Source of the DNA: CAVSJA01 sp963728145
GTDB taxonomy: Bacteria; Bacteroidota; Bacteroidia; Chitinophagales; Chitinophagaceae
Length of the DNA: 64,000 nucleotides
Assembly: GCA_963728145.1 (NCBI GenBank)
Contig: CAVSJA010000007.1
Location: forward strand, 868,001 to 932,000
Direction: 5' to 3'
Position numbers and translations under genes: made by a program. The notes under the pieces are model-generated. The model was given only the letters and a program-made list of their open reading frames with translations, was not told the DNA's origin and ran no database searches. Shown here one piece after another: positions 1 to 9,416 of the stretch (positions within the stretch are counted from its first letter, which is position 1; each line of letters begins with the position of its first letter).

Positions 1-33
1 AGATCCCCGCAAATCATTTGCGGGGATCTTTTT
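1..33 (+). terminator. Intrinsic terminator of a gene left of the window
   Basis: A perfect 13-bp stem (positions 1-13 pairing with 17-29) closes on a 3-base loop and is followed by five T residues. The T run lies only on the right side, so it fits a rightward transcript ending at the window edge. The gene it serves is outside the window. Confidence 0.8.
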
Positions 34-423
34 AATTAAAAAGGTCACTGTAGCTAATGCTATGGTGACAGAAGTACGGGATTCCCTGCCTGACTGCCTG
101 CCCGACTGCCCGCCCGGATGAATCCGTTCGGACGGGCGTCATTTAGGCGGGCGTCACGCAAGTAGGATACCCGAAAATGATTTGTGGATAGTTCAGTGCA
201 GACTCAAGCAACTATTTACGAGAACGTTTTCGCAAAAACTAAGGCTGATAACAAATACAAATGCGGGGATTGTATCGAAAATAATTAATTTTCAGCTTTA
301 AGAAGATTTTGCTATTTCAGTCTCCCGAGTCGTTTGAATAACGTTGTTTATCCGTCATACTGCTTTTTATTTCTTTGCGGATAGCATGATTTTTCAAACC
401 CAATAAGAGCCAACCTTTGCCAT
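34..423. other. Intergenic region upstream of the first lyase gene
   Basis: No coding stretch is evident. Positions about 85-160 are GC-rich with short repeated CTGCC/GCCCG and GGCGGGCG words that can fold back on each other. The right half is AT-rich and should hold the promoter of the lyase pair; it contains the operator-like palindrome annotated separately at 219-232. I could not fix a convincing Bacteroidota -33/-7 promoter. Confidence 0.5.
219..232. promoter_or_regulatory. Candidate LacI-family operator, left end of locus
   Basis: CGAGAACGTTTTCG is a 14-base palindrome centred on CG with one mismatched pair, the usual shape of LacI/GalR operators. It lies about 190 bases before the heparinase II/III-type lyase start. 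Ten of its bases (AACGTTTTCG) recur at 14496-14505 upstream of the SusC gene at the other end of the locus, and two LacI-family genes lie between. Binding is inferred, not shown. Confidence 0.55.
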
Positions 424-2301
424 ATGCGTAAAAAACTTTTTTTGCTGAGCCTGCTATATCTTATCGTTATTAATGGATCTGTTTTCGCTCAAACAAATCA
501 CTTAGGAAATTCCTTTCAACCTCCCCCTCATCCGAGGATTTTACTTTTTAAAGGGGAGGAAAACGCGTTAAAGAAAAATGTCAGCGCCAATTCTACATGG
601 AGTAATATACAAAACGCTATATTAAATGAATCCGATAACTTAATAACAGTTGCTCCTATTCAACGAATCCAGATAGGACGCCGCTTACTTGATAAATCCA
701 GGGAAGCTATACGCAGGATGTTTTTTCTAGCCTATTCTTATCGCATTACCGGGGATATAAAATATGCTGAAAGAGGAGAAAAAGAACTGTTGGCTATTGC
801 AGGATTCAGTGACTGGAACCCTACTCATTTTTTAGATGTAGCAGAAATGACGATGGCTGTGGCCATTGGTTACGATTGGTTATATGATCATTTATCTGTT
901 GCTTCGAGGGCTGCTATTAAAGAAGCCATTTTGAAAAAAGGATTAGAGCCTTCTTTGGATTCAAAATATAATAGCTGGCTAAAGGCTGAGCATAATTGGA
1001 ACCAGGTGTGTAATGCCGGTATGACCTATGGTGCCATGGCCATTTATGAAGACGACCCCGCTTTGGCAAAACAAATTATTAATCGTGCTATAGATGCTAT
1101 TGTTCTACCTATGAAAGATTATGCTCCGGATGGGGCGTATCCTGAAGGTTATGGTTATTGGGGCTATGGTACCAGTTTTAATGTGATGTTCCTTAGCGCT
1201 GTTGAAAAACTTTTTGGAAAAGATTTTGGATTAAGCGAAATGCCTGGATTTTTACCGTCTGCCCGCTACCTGGAAAACATGACAGGCACCACAGGCAAAC
1301 CTTTCAATTACTCTGATGCAGGAAGTAACGCAGGACTACATCCTGCAATGTTTTGGCTTGCTGCTAAAATGAAAGATCCTTCATTACTATGGGTAGAAAG
1401 AAATTACCTGAATGAAAATCCAAAAACACATATTAATAATCGTTTGCTGCCAGCAATTATTCTATGGAGCAATGCTATTGATATGTATAAAATCGTACCA
1501 CCAACATCAACGATGTGGATTGGACATGGCAAAAGCCCTGTTGCGTTAATGCGTACATCATGGACAGATACAAATGCGATTTATGTTGGAATGAAAGGGG
1601 GCTCTGTTTCTGTTAATCACGCACATATGGATATTGGTTCTTTTGTTATGGATGCCGATGGCGTTCGTTGGGCCATGGATTTTGGTATGCAGGATTATGA
1701 ATCTCTGGAGTCAAAAGGCATACAAGTTTTCGGAAGAACGCAGAACGCCCAACGCTGGACGGTTTTTCGTTTAACAAACCTTGTACACAATACGCTCACC
1801 ATAAACAACCAGCACCAAAAAGTAACAGGCCATGCTCCCATAACAAGTTCAGGCACTACTCCCTCTTTTATGAATGCAGTTATTGATTTAACCGAAATCT
1901 ACAAAGGGCAGGTGGCTAAAGCAATTCGCGGTATTGCTATTGTTGACAAAAGCTATGTGGTGGTCCGTGACGAAATTGAAACGCTGGATAGTAGTACAAC
2001 CATTCGCTGGACAATGCTGACTCCGGCATCAGTAAAAATTACGGGTAACAACAGAGCTGAATTAACACAAAAGGACAAAAAGCTCATACTACAGGTTGAA
2101 GCAAGATCCGAAATTGTAATGAAAAGCTGGTCAACGGACCCGCCAAATAGTTATGATGCTCCTAATCCGGGAACAACCCTTGTTGGGTTTGAAATTACCG
2201 TTCCAGCACATTCAAAAACCGTCTTCAATGTAAAATTGATACCAGCAAAAACGCTGAGCAATGCAACTAAAAAGATTCAACCTTTAAAAGACTGGAAATG
2301 A
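424..2301 (+). CDS. Heparinase II/III-family polysaccharide lyase
   Basis: Predicted secreted lyase that cleaves a uronic-acid-containing polysaccharide by beta-elimination. A signal peptide covers about residues 1-22, ending in VFA-Q. Residues about 70-340 look like the alpha/alpha-toroid, with the family-typical E-H-N-W-N motif at 189-193 and a Y-G-Y-W-G-Y cluster at 243-248. Residues about 370-600 form the beta-sandwich heparinase II/III domain, with N-H-A-H-M-D at 398-403 supplying candidate catalytic or metal-binding histidines. The length (625 residues) is normal. The stop overlaps the PL8 start by four bases (ATGA), so the two are translationally coupled. The exact PL family (12, 15, 17, 21, 33 or other) and the substrate cannot be fixed by eye. 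Confidence 0.85.
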   Translation: MRKKLFLLSLLYLIVINGSVFAQTNHLGNSFQPPPHPRILLFKGEENALKKNVSANSTWSNIQNAILNESDNLITVAPIQRIQIGRRLLDKSREAIRRMFFLAYSYRITGDIKYAERGEKELLAIAGFSDWNPTHFLDVAEMTMAVAIGYDWLYDHLSVASRAAIKEAILKKGLEPSLDSKYNSWLKAEHNWNQVCNAGMTYGAMAIYEDDPALAKQIINRAIDAIVLPMKDYAPDGAYPEGYGYWGYGTSFNVMFLSAVEKLFGKDFGLSEMPGFLPSARYLENMTGTTGKPFNYSDAGSNAGLHPAMFWLAAKMKDPSLLWVERNYLNENPKTHINNRLLPAIILWSNAIDMYKIVPPTSTMWIGHGKSPVALMRTSWTDTNAIYVGMKGGSVSVNHAHMDIGSFVMDADGVRWAMDFGMQDYESLESKGIQVFGRTQNAQRWTVFRLTNLVHNTLTINNQHQKVTGHAPITSSGTTPSFMNAVIDLTEIYKGQVAKAIRGIAIVDKSYVVVRDEIETLDSSTTIRWTMLTPASVKITGNNRAELTQKDKKLILQVEARSEIVMKSWSTDPPNSYDAPNPGTTLVGFEITVPAHSKTVFNVKLIPAKTLSNATKKIQPLKDWK

Positions 2302-4481
2302 AAAATAAGTTATCGAAGAATTTTTTTTGGGTAGCGTTTGTCTCTGTTATTTTATTTGGTTATAACACCCTGGATAAAATAGAAAAAATTAAATTCTCCC
2401 CCGATCTGGAAATAATAAGGAAGCGAATCATTAATGATCTTTTAGAACCTCCTGTTAACGAACAAACAATACAAAAGCTTATTCAATCTATTAATCCTGA
2501 TGGTAGCTGGCCGGGAATAAATTATAAGGACACCACAAGAACTGGCTTTCAACATAGTACTCATTTGGAAAACATGCTGTTTCTGGCGAGAGCTTATAAA
2601 AAGCAAGGAACAAATTTTTTTCAAAATGCTGAAGTAAAAAAAACGGTTTCCTCGGCACTGGATTTTTGGATTGCACATGATTTTATTAGTCAGAATTGGT
2701 GGTGGAATGAAATGGGGACTCCCACTATGATGATTAATACATTGCTGATCTTAGATGATGATTTAACTGATAAACAAAAAACAGAAGGGACGAGAATAGC
2801 AAGCCGGGCAAGTCTTACCGGTGTCGGTGCCAGGCCAGGTGGCGATTTTGTACCTATTGCAGGATTGATCGTTAAACAAGGACTTTTTAAAAGAAACGAC
2901 TCTATTGTTCTGAGTGCCCTGAAGGTGATGGCTGACCAAATTAAAATTACCACAGACAGGGGAATAAAACCAGATCTCAGTTTCCATCACCGCGTTGATA
3001 ACGTAACGTCAATTCATAGTTATGGTACCAATTACGTAAGCACTTTTGCTTATTGGACTGTAATAACAGCCGGAACAGTATATAAATTACCGGATGAAGC
3101 ACTAAAACTGTTAATTGATTATTACCTGGATGGCATTTGCAAGTCTATGGCATATAGCATCTATCCTGACCCTGGCGCAAAAAATCGCGACCTTAGCAGG
3201 AAAGGAGATCTTGGGCCTGAGGATACCAATATCCCCGAAAATCTTTTAACGTCCTCTAATTACAGGAGAGAAGAATTAGTAGAGATCATAAAAATCAGAA
3301 GAGGTGAAAAAAAGCCGGATAAAACATGGAACGGCTATTATTGGTGGTCTTCCTATTTTGTTCATCAACGTGAAAACTATTTTGCCTCGGTCCGCATGTT
3401 TTCTTCGCGCCAAAATAATGTAGAAGAACCTTACAATGAAGAAGGATTAAAAAACCATCATTTGGCTGATGGTTCAAACTTTTTATCGCGAACAGGCAAA
3501 GAATATATTGATATTTTTCCTGTATGGGATTGGCAGAAAATCCCGGGAACGACAGTGGTGCAAAAACCTGTTCTTCCACATTGGAACCAGATAGTAAAAA
3601 AAGGATTGTCTGAGTTTGTCGGTGGCGTATCAAATGGAAACTATGGTGCGGCAACATTTGATTTTAAAAGCGTACACGATCCCCTTAAAGCCCGCAAAGC
3701 CTGGTTCTTCTTTGATCATGAGTATGTATGTCTTGGCGCGGGCATTAGTTCCGATGCTGAGTATCCTGTTGCAACTACAGTGAATCAATGCTTACTAAAT
3801 AAAGATGTCGTTGTTAATACAAAAAATCTGCCCCAAATATTGAGCAAGGGAGAAAGTAAGTTAAAGAATGTTTCCTGGGTATTACATGATAGCGTTGGCT
3901 ATTTTTTCCCTTTTGAAGTTTCTGCAAACATTAATAATTCTACTTTAAACGGTAATTGGCGGCAAATTACCCATCAATCGAGAGCTAGTGAAGAACCCGT
4001 GCAAAAGGATGTTTTTACTTTATGGTTGGATCATGGTAAAAAACCAGCTTCCGCAAGTTATGCCTACATTATTGTGCCTGGAATTTCGTCATCGTCGCTG
4101 GAGCTATATAGTAAAACAAAAAACATAGTCATCCTGGAAAATTCAACCAAAATACAGGCAGTGCAAAGCAAAAGCCTGAACATTAGTGAAGTAGTGTTTT
4201 ATCAACCTGGCAATATCAAACTGGGAAATAATTTGATTATTGCTTCTGATAGCCCTTGCATATTAATGGTTAAATTAAAAGGAAGAACTATCGATGAAAT
4301 TTCCGTTTCTGATCCTACCGAGAAATTGAGTTCCCTCCGGTTATCTGTGAATGTTCCAGTCAATGCCTCCGCTAATTGGCATTGGATATGGAATAAAGAG
4401 AAGAAAGAAAGTACGATTTCTATTGATCTGCCTAAAGCTGAAAAAGCAGGGAAAACTGTAGTTATGGAATTTGGAAAATAA
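2298..4481 (+). CDS. Polysaccharide lyase family 8 (hyaluronate/chondroitin/xanthan lyase type)
   Basis: Predicted secreted or membrane-anchored lyase; residues 8-24 form a hydrophobic N-terminal segment. The N-terminal alpha/alpha barrel carries N-W-W-W-N-E at 133-138, S-F-H-H-R near 230 and S-Y-G with Tyr242, which resemble the Asn/His/Tyr active-site signatures of PL8. The segment with V-R-M-F-S-S-R, then N-E-E-G and H-H-L-A-D-G, matches the PL8 arginine/glutamate region and leads into the super-sandwich domain (about 390-650). The His-to-Tyr spacing is slightly longer than in Pedobacter chondroitinase AC, so the specificity may differ. It is coupled by a 4-base overlap to the upstream lyase; with the GH88 gene it suggests complete breakdown of a glycosaminoglycan-like or other uronate polymer. 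Confidence 0.85.
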   Translation: MKNKLSKNFFWVAFVSVILFGYNTLDKIEKIKFSPDLEIIRKRIINDLLEPPVNEQTIQKLIQSINPDGSWPGINYKDTTRTGFQHSTHLENMLFLARAYKKQGTNFFQNAEVKKTVSSALDFWIAHDFISQNWWWNEMGTPTMMINTLLILDDDLTDKQKTEGTRIASRASLTGVGARPGGDFVPIAGLIVKQGLFKRNDSIVLSALKVMADQIKITTDRGIKPDLSFHHRVDNVTSIHSYGTNYVSTFAYWTVITAGTVYKLPDEALKLLIDYYLDGICKSMAYSIYPDPGAKNRDLSRKGDLGPEDTNIPENLLTSSNYRREELVEIIKIRRGEKKPDKTWNGYYWWSSYFVHQRENYFASVRMFSSRQNNVEEPYNEEGLKNHHLADGSNFLSRTGKEYIDIFPVWDWQKIPGTTVVQKPVLPHWNQIVKKGLSEFVGGVSNGNYGAATFDFKSVHDPLKARKAWFFFDHEYVCLGAGISSDAEYPVATTVNQCLLNKDVVVNTKNLPQILSKGESKLKNVSWVLHDSVGYFFPFEVSANINNSTLNGNWRQITHQSRASEEPVQKDVFTLWLDHGKKPASASYAYIIVPGISSSSLELYSKTKNIVILENSTKIQAVQSKSLNISEVVFYQPGNIKLGNNLIIASDSPCILMVKLKGRTIDEISVSDPTEKLSSLRLSVNVPVNASANWHWIWNKEKKESTISIDLPKAEKAGKTVVMEFGK

Positions 4482-4654
4482 AAACAAAGCCTTGAATAAC
4501 CGCTTTTATTTTAAGCACAGTAAAGTCTTTCTCTTTCTCTTTTGTGTATGAGCCAACTCCATCATGAATAGAGCCTGCCCATGTTTTACCCTGTTGTTTT
4601 CTTTGGGAGTTCTGACTTTTAGTTGTTAGCTTTCCCCTTTTGAGGGGTTTTATT

Positions 4655-5677
4655 ATGGAGTCTGTCGACCTGAAAAAGCTGGCAAAATTATTAAATCTAT
4701 CTCCTTCCACTATATCAAAAGCTTTGCGTGATAGCTTTGATATAAGTAAAGAGACTAAAGCGAGGGTTATCGCTCTTGCTAATGAATTAAATTATCAACC
4801 CAACCCGAATGCCAGCAGCCTGCGCAGGCACAAGAGCAAAATAATTGCAGTTGTTATCCCTGAAATTGCCAATAATTTTTTTACTCTTGCTATTAACGGC
4901 ATTGAGTCCATTGCACAGGAAAAAGGTTATCATGTGTTAATTTACATAACTCATGAAGCAGTTGAAAAAGAAGTTGCCTTCATAAAGCATTTGCATAGTG
5001 GGCGGGTGGATGGATTGCTCATTTCCCTATCCAGCAGCACTAAAGATTATGGTCATCTCAAGGAGTTTCAGGATCATGGATTACCGATTGTATTTTTCGA
5101 TCGCGTATATGAACAACTCAACACGGCTTGTATTACTACGGATGATTACGAAAGCAGTTACAAGGCTACACAGCACCTGATTGAGAAAGGATGTACTAAG
5201 ATCGCCCACCTCATGTTCTCTGAAAGTACGTCAATCGGAAATAAGCGCATGCAAGGCTATGTGAATGCGATAAAGGATAATGGACTTCCGTTTGATGGAA
5301 AAATGGTTGTTCATTGTACCAATAGTGATGAGAGGGACTATAAATTGTTGGAAGAATTATTTAGTACGAATAGGCCGGATGGAATTTTTGCCTCTGTGGA
5401 ACGTTATGCCATTTTATCCTACGATATATGTAAGCGACTTAAACTTTCCATTCCTGAAGATGTTAAACTAATAAGCTTTTCGAATCTGAAGACAGCGGCT
5501 TTTTTAAACCCCTCATTAAGTACAATAACGCAACCTGCTTTTGACATCGGCAGGGAAGCTGCTTCAATTATGTTTAAAGCACTGGATAAGAAAACGTTTG
5601 AATTAAAAAAAGAGAATATAGTTTTTAAATCCACGCTGATAGAAAGGGATTCTACTTCAAACAAGGATTCATTTTAA
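4655..5677 (+). CDS. LacI-family transcriptional regulator (first of two)
   Basis: DNA-binding regulator with a sugar-binding domain. Residues about 4-50 form the LacI helix-turn-helix (VDLKKLAKLLNLSPSTISKAL), followed by a hinge with the recognition-typical N-P-N-A-S-S-L-R, then a periplasmic-binding-protein-like effector domain to the end (I-A-V-V-I-P-E-I, F-F-D-R, G-C-T-K-I-A-H). I chose the ATG at 4655, preceded by AGGGG at 4643-4647; an in-frame TTG at 4640 is possible but would consume that ribosome-binding site. It follows the PL8 gene by about 170 bases and overlaps the convergent GH88 gene by nine bases. It probably controls this locus through the palindromes at 219 and/or 14492. Confidence 0.9.
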   Translation: MESVDLKKLAKLLNLSPSTISKALRDSFDISKETKARVIALANELNYQPNPNASSLRRHKSKIIAVVIPEIANNFFTLAINGIESIAQEKGYHVLIYITHEAVEKEVAFIKHLHSGRVDGLLISLSSSTKDYGHLKEFQDHGLPIVFFDRVYEQLNTACITTDDYESSYKATQHLIEKGCTKIAHLMFSESTSIGNKRMQGYVNAIKDNGLPFDGKMVVHCTNSDERDYKLLEELFSTNRPDGIFASVERYAILSYDICKRLKLSIPEDVKLISFSNLKTAAFLNPSLSTITQPAFDIGREAASIMFKALDKKTFELKKENIVFKSTLIERDSTSNKDSF

Positions 5678-6856
5678 ATACCATTTTCTATACCTGGCCA
5701 ATGCTTCGATAAAATAATAATCAGCATAAGTCAGGGCAACGTCAATTTCAGATCCTCCGGGTTTATGGCCGGTACTATGCATCAATAAAAATCCACCATT
5801 AGTATTCACTGCAGCCCTGTAATCGGGCGATGAGAGTGTTTTTATGATTATCTCCGCATTAGAAAGGTATTCGTTTCTTGCTTTTCCTTTTGCATATTGT
5901 GCAAGTTCTAAAAGTGCCGAAGCTGTAATGGCTGCTGCAGATGCATCTCTTGGTTCATTGGGAATACCCGGAGCATTAAAATCCCAATAAGGAATCTTAT
6001 CTGCCGGGAGATTGGGATGATGTAAAATGAAAGCAGCAATTTTATTAGCCTGGTCTAAATAAACTTTCTCTCCCGAAAACCGGTACATTACTGTAAACCC
6101 ATATAATCCCCATGCCTGCCCCCTGGACCAGGCGGATTCATGGGAATATCCCTGGTGAGTTACCTTGCGTGCAACAGTTCCGGTTTTAAGGTCATAATCT
6201 AAAACATGATAGGAACTATTATCCGGCCGGAAATGATTTTTTAATGTTGACTGGGCATGGTTTTTTGCAATTTCTTTAAATCGGGCATCGCCGCCATTTT
6301 TGGAGACCCATTCCAGCAATTCTAAATTCATCATGTTATCGATGATCACCGGGCAATTAAAATTTTTATTCGAATCCCAGGATTGAATGGAGTGAATGGA
6401 AGGTCGGTAACGTGTCGCCAGCGAGGCTGCTGCAGTAAATATCACATCTTTATATTCAGGTTTGGGTGATATCGCATATGCATTTCCAAAACTGCAAAAC
6501 ATCATAAACCCAAGATCATGGTTTCCGGTATATGTTTTCTCTTTTTCTAAAATGGCTAACCTGGCTTCGGCTTCCGTTTTTATTATGGGGTCCTTTGTGG
6601 CATCATAAATCATCAATAAAGTACCCGGATAAAATCCGCTACACCACCATTTGGTATTACTGGTTACCAATTGACCCCTGGCGGGATCGTAATTTCGCGG
6701 CATAACATCAGCAGGTACATTTTTCATTAATACCTTGTATTGTTCCGCAGCAAAATTCATATTCTCTTCGATCAATTTTGCCATCTCCTTTTTGTTCTGA
6801 CTAAAACAAAAAAGGGTTAAAAAGGAAATTCCTATGGCCAATCCCAATCTTTTCAT
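5669..6856 (-). CDS. GH88 unsaturated glucuronyl hydrolase
   Basis: Predicted hydrolase removing the 4,5-unsaturated uronic acid from lyase-made oligosaccharides, acting downstream of the two lyases. A signal peptide spans about residues 1-19 (F-C-F-S-Q), placing it in the periplasm. The alpha/alpha-barrel carries the two family aspartates: Asp114 in H-D-L-G-F and Asp173 in I-D-N-M-M-N-L. Their spacing (59) is close to that of Asp88/Asp149 in the Bacillus GL1 enzyme. S-R-G-Q-A-W-G-L-Y-G is also typical. The length of 395 residues is normal. It is the last gene of the leftward SusCD operon, 27 bases after the second LacI gene. Confidence 0.9.
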   Translation of the reverse strand: MKRLGLAIGISFLTLFCFSQNKKEMAKLIEENMNFAAEQYKVLMKNVPADVMPRNYDPARGQLVTSNTKWWCSGFYPGTLLMIYDATKDPIIKTEAEARLAILEKEKTYTGNHDLGFMMFCSFGNAYAISPKPEYKDVIFTAAASLATRYRPSIHSIQSWDSNKNFNCPVIIDNMMNLELLEWVSKNGGDARFKEIAKNHAQSTLKNHFRPDNSSYHVLDYDLKTGTVARKVTHQGYSHESAWSRGQAWGLYGFTVMYRFSGEKVYLDQANKIAAFILHHPNLPADKIPYWDFNAPGIPNEPRDASAAAITASALLELAQYAKGKARNEYLSNAEIIIKTLSSPDYRAAVNTNGGFLLMHSTGHKPGGSEIDVALTYADYYFIEALARYRKWYLK

Positions 6857-6883
6857 AATTAATTTTATAATTTTTGAATTGTA

Positions 6884-7960
6884 TTAAGTAGACATTCGCC
6901 TGATTAGCTGGACGGGCGTAATTATGGGCGGAGTATCTACCGCTATCGTCTCTATTCCGTTCTTTAAAATTTTCAAAACTTCATCTGCAATGGCTTTACC
7001 AATTTGAGCCGGAAATTGTTCGATGGTGGTAATAGAAGGAGTAACAATTGATGAGCGGGGATCGTTTGAATAACCAACGATCTTTAATTCTCCCGGCACC
7101 TGTATCCCGATTTCTTTTGCAAATGAGACTGCTTCAAGGGCTGTTAAATCATTTGCGGCCAATATACAATCCGGATAGGGCTTCTTTCCAAATAGTAGAT
7201 GCATATCCTTCCGGGCGTTCACTGCCGTCAGTTCGTGAAAAAACATATAGTCCTTTATCAGCGGAATACCATTTTGTTCCATTGCTTTTTTGAAGCCAGC
7301 ATACCTGTCGATATATAAATTACAGGACATGGGGCCAGAAATACAAGCAATCCGCTTACATCCTAACTCAATCAAATGCGATGACGCCAGGTATCCCCCT
7401 CTGAAATCATCCCCCTTTACAATAAAGGCAGGATAAGGCTTTGTGGGCACCCGGTCATAAAAAATTATTGGAATATTATTTTCAGACAGTACGTCGAAGT
7501 GGTCGAATTCGCTGGTATATAAAGTACAGGCAATAATAGCCGCATCAACACGGGACGCAAATAGAGTCTCTGCCAGTTCTTTTTCCATCTCAACAGAATC
7601 ATTGGATTGGCAAACAATCAAATTATAGCCGTGTTTATGCAAGCCATTCTGGATCGTTGTTATAATCTCCGCATGAACAAACATTGAAATCCGGGGAACA
7701 ATCATGCCGATTGTGTTTGTCTTATTCGTCCGTAGCCCCGATGCCATTATATTTCTTTTATACCCTACTCGTTTGACCATCTTCATTACTTTAGAGCGGG
7801 TATATTCATGCACATGCGGATGATTATTTAAGACACGGGAAATAGTGGCTGGCGATAAATCCAACGCCTCTGCTATATCCTGTATTGAATTATTTTTTGG
7901 TCTGGTTTGTTTTTTCACCCGCAGATGCTTTTCATTTTGTCGAATATGACTATAGTGCAA
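6884..7960 (-). CDS. LacI-family transcriptional regulator (second of two)
   Basis: The helix-turn-helix lies at about residues 24-45 (SIQDIAEALDLSPATISRVL), after an N-terminal extension of about 20 residues rich in basic amino acids. The hinge and an effector-binding domain follow (T-I-G-M-I-V-P-R-I, Y-D-R-V-P, G-C-K-R-I-A-C). The ATG overlaps the stop of the upstream lipoprotein gene by 11 bases, so it is read as part of the SusC operon. A GTG at codon 15 (about 7918) is an alternative start. Lying inside the operon, it may autoregulate through the operator-like site before SusC. It differs clearly in sequence from the other LacI regulator, so the two may sense different sugars. Confidence 0.88.
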   Translation of the reverse strand: MHYSHIRQNEKHLRVKKQTRPKNNSIQDIAEALDLSPATISRVLNNHPHVHEYTRSKVMKMVKRVGYKRNIMASGLRTNKTNTIGMIVPRISMFVHAEIITTIQNGLHKHGYNLIVCQSNDSVEMEKELAETLFASRVDAAIIACTLYTSEFDHFDVLSENNIPIIFYDRVPTKPYPAFIVKGDDFRGGYLASSHLIELGCKRIACISGPMSCNLYIDRYAGFKKAMEQNGIPLIKDYMFFHELTAVNARKDMHLLFGKKPYPDCILAANDLTALEAVSFAKEIGIQVPGELKIVGYSNDPRSSIVTPSITTIEQFPAQIGKAIADEVLKILKNGIETIAVDTPPIITPVQLIRRMST

Positions 7961-8939
7961 GACGCTTTATACTGATGACTGCGCTCCCATTGCCGTTCAC
8001 TGAATTAAAATAAATATAAGCGCGATATTTACCGTCGGCCGTTTCTACCCATGTGCCGGCTTCCGCTCTTAAGTTGATAGCGAAATTCGGAGCAGTAGCG
8101 AAATTCAGTGCCTGTAGATCCGCGTCATCAATATAAATGCCAAATTGCAATAGCGCAAGATGATAATCCTGCAGGTTAAATACCTTGATCAGTTTGGTGC
8201 TCCTATTGACTCCGGCCGGCAATGTAACACCTGGAAGGTATTGCGTATCTGCCGCAGGAGATACAAGTGCATGGTTGAATGCGCTGGTGGCAATATTGCG
8301 ATAGAGATATACAAGATCGATCTTGCTGGCATTGGCAATAGCCCCCGCCGCATTATAAACAGTCATGTCTCCAATTGAAATGTAAGCCAGATTATTATTG
8401 CTTACGGCCAGGGTCCTCACCATATCCATCTTTGATATTGTATAAGGTCCCATTGAATAAGACACCGTTTCACCATTGCTGCTTTTTGCAGTGAATTTGA
8501 AACTAACGGATTTGCCCTTAGCATCAGGCGGTATCGCATAAAAATAGCGGAGTGAAGCAGCGGAAGTATCTTTAGTAAATGTGACGATGGTTTTCGTGCC
8601 TGTGGTAATTGATGGCTGTCCAATAATAACCCCAACATCTACGCCACTTTGATTGGTAAAATAGGAATTGTTTTCAAGGAATGTGCCTGCACCGCCTGCA
8701 ATTGAGGCTTCCACCTCTGCGGAAACCAGCTTGCCTTTGCTCGGCTGGATAGCCATAGCATAAACAAATTCGATATTCAATCCAACAATATTGGGTCCCT
8801 GCGTTCTCTTGATTACATCGTTTTGAAGGACGTCTTTTGCTGTCGGAAGTGCATATTGCTGTTTTTTGCATCCAACCATGATTAGCAAAATTGCCAGCAG
8901 TAAAGGCGAGTTAGTTATATATATTTTTCTACGTTGCAT
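7950..8939 (-). CDS. SusE-position surface lipoprotein, putative glycan-binding
   Basis: A lipoprotein signal ends in M-V-G-C with Cys24 as the lipid anchor, followed by K-K. The remainder is beta-rich without catalytic motifs: an N-terminal half with V-D-V-G-V-I-I-G-Q-P and V-T-F-T-K-D, and a C-terminal half ending W-V-E-T-A-D-G-K-Y-R-A-Y-I-Y-F. The sequence and its place right after SusD and a small DUF5018-like lipoprotein suggest a surface glycan-binding protein, possibly of the DUF4466 type found in glycosaminoglycan loci; that family name is from memory and uncertain. It is cotranscribed with SusCD. Confidence 0.7.
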   Translation of the reverse strand: MQRRKIYITNSPLLLAILLIMVGCKKQQYALPTAKDVLQNDVIKRTQGPNIVGLNIEFVYAMAIQPSKGKLVSAEVEASIAGGAGTFLENNSYFTNQSGVDVGVIIGQPSITTGTKTIVTFTKDTSAASLRYFYAIPPDAKGKSVSFKFTAKSSNGETVSYSMGPYTISKMDMVRTLAVSNNNLAYISIGDMTVYNAAGAIANASKIDLVYLYRNIATSAFNHALVSPAADTQYLPGVTLPAGVNRSTKLIKVFNLQDYHLALLQFGIYIDDADLQALNFATAPNFAINLRAEAGTWVETADGKYRAYIYFNSVNGNGSAVISIKRLAL

Positions 8940-8964
8940 CGCAATGGTTTTAATTTTAGAAATA

Positions 8965-9372
8965 TCAACGCGGCTGAACAGTGATATTAATGGTATAAGC
9001 TTTTCTTATCTGGCGGTTACCGGACACGACAGTGTAAACCCTTGGATTTGCCAGATCAGAAAAATCGGTCTTGCCGGTTATTTTCGGATCCAGTTTACAA
9101 TCGCTTGCCAATGTAAATTGTGGAAAGAGGTTTTTTAAATCGGTACCGAATTGTACGGTTACCCTGATAGTTCTTTGTGTAGTATCGATGACCACTGCGC
9201 CTACGCGGACGGTTACATAATCACTTCCTAATAATTCAAAATTGCTCACAAAGCATTCCGCCCTTGCTGTAATCAGCAAACCATCCTCATCTACCGGGTA
9301 ATCTTTTTTGCAGGAAAGGAATATGCAGGCTGCCAGTATAACCGTCCATGCTATTGAAAAAATATTTTTCAT
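8965..9372 (-). CDS. Small lipoprotein with DUF5018-like domain
   Basis: A 135-residue protein with a lipobox F-L-S-C (Cys21) and then a single immunoglobulin-like beta domain. The segment D-L-A-N-P-R-V-Y-T-V-V-S-G-N-R and the ending K-A-Y-T-I-N-I-T-V match the DUF5018/SusE-type domain usually fused at the N terminus of surface glycan-binding proteins. Here it stands alone, 26 bases before the next lipoprotein gene, so the usual two-part protein may have been split into two genes. Its likely role is at the outer membrane beside SusCD. Confidence 0.65.
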   Translation of the reverse strand: MKNIFSIAWTVILAACIFLSCKKDYPVDEDGLLITARAECFVSNFELLGSDYVTVRVGAVVIDTTQRTIRVTVQFGTDLKNLFPQFTLASDCKLDPKITGKTDFSDLANPRVYTVVSGNRQIRKAYTINITVQPR

Positions 9373-9416
9373 TTTTATGATACTTTAATTATTATTTATT
9401 ATTGTTAACAGATTTC

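Noticed and set aside
4462..4710. Minus-strand open frame between PL8 and LacI
   Set aside because: No ribosome-binding site, low-complexity composition and overlap with the LacI start region make it an unlikely gene.
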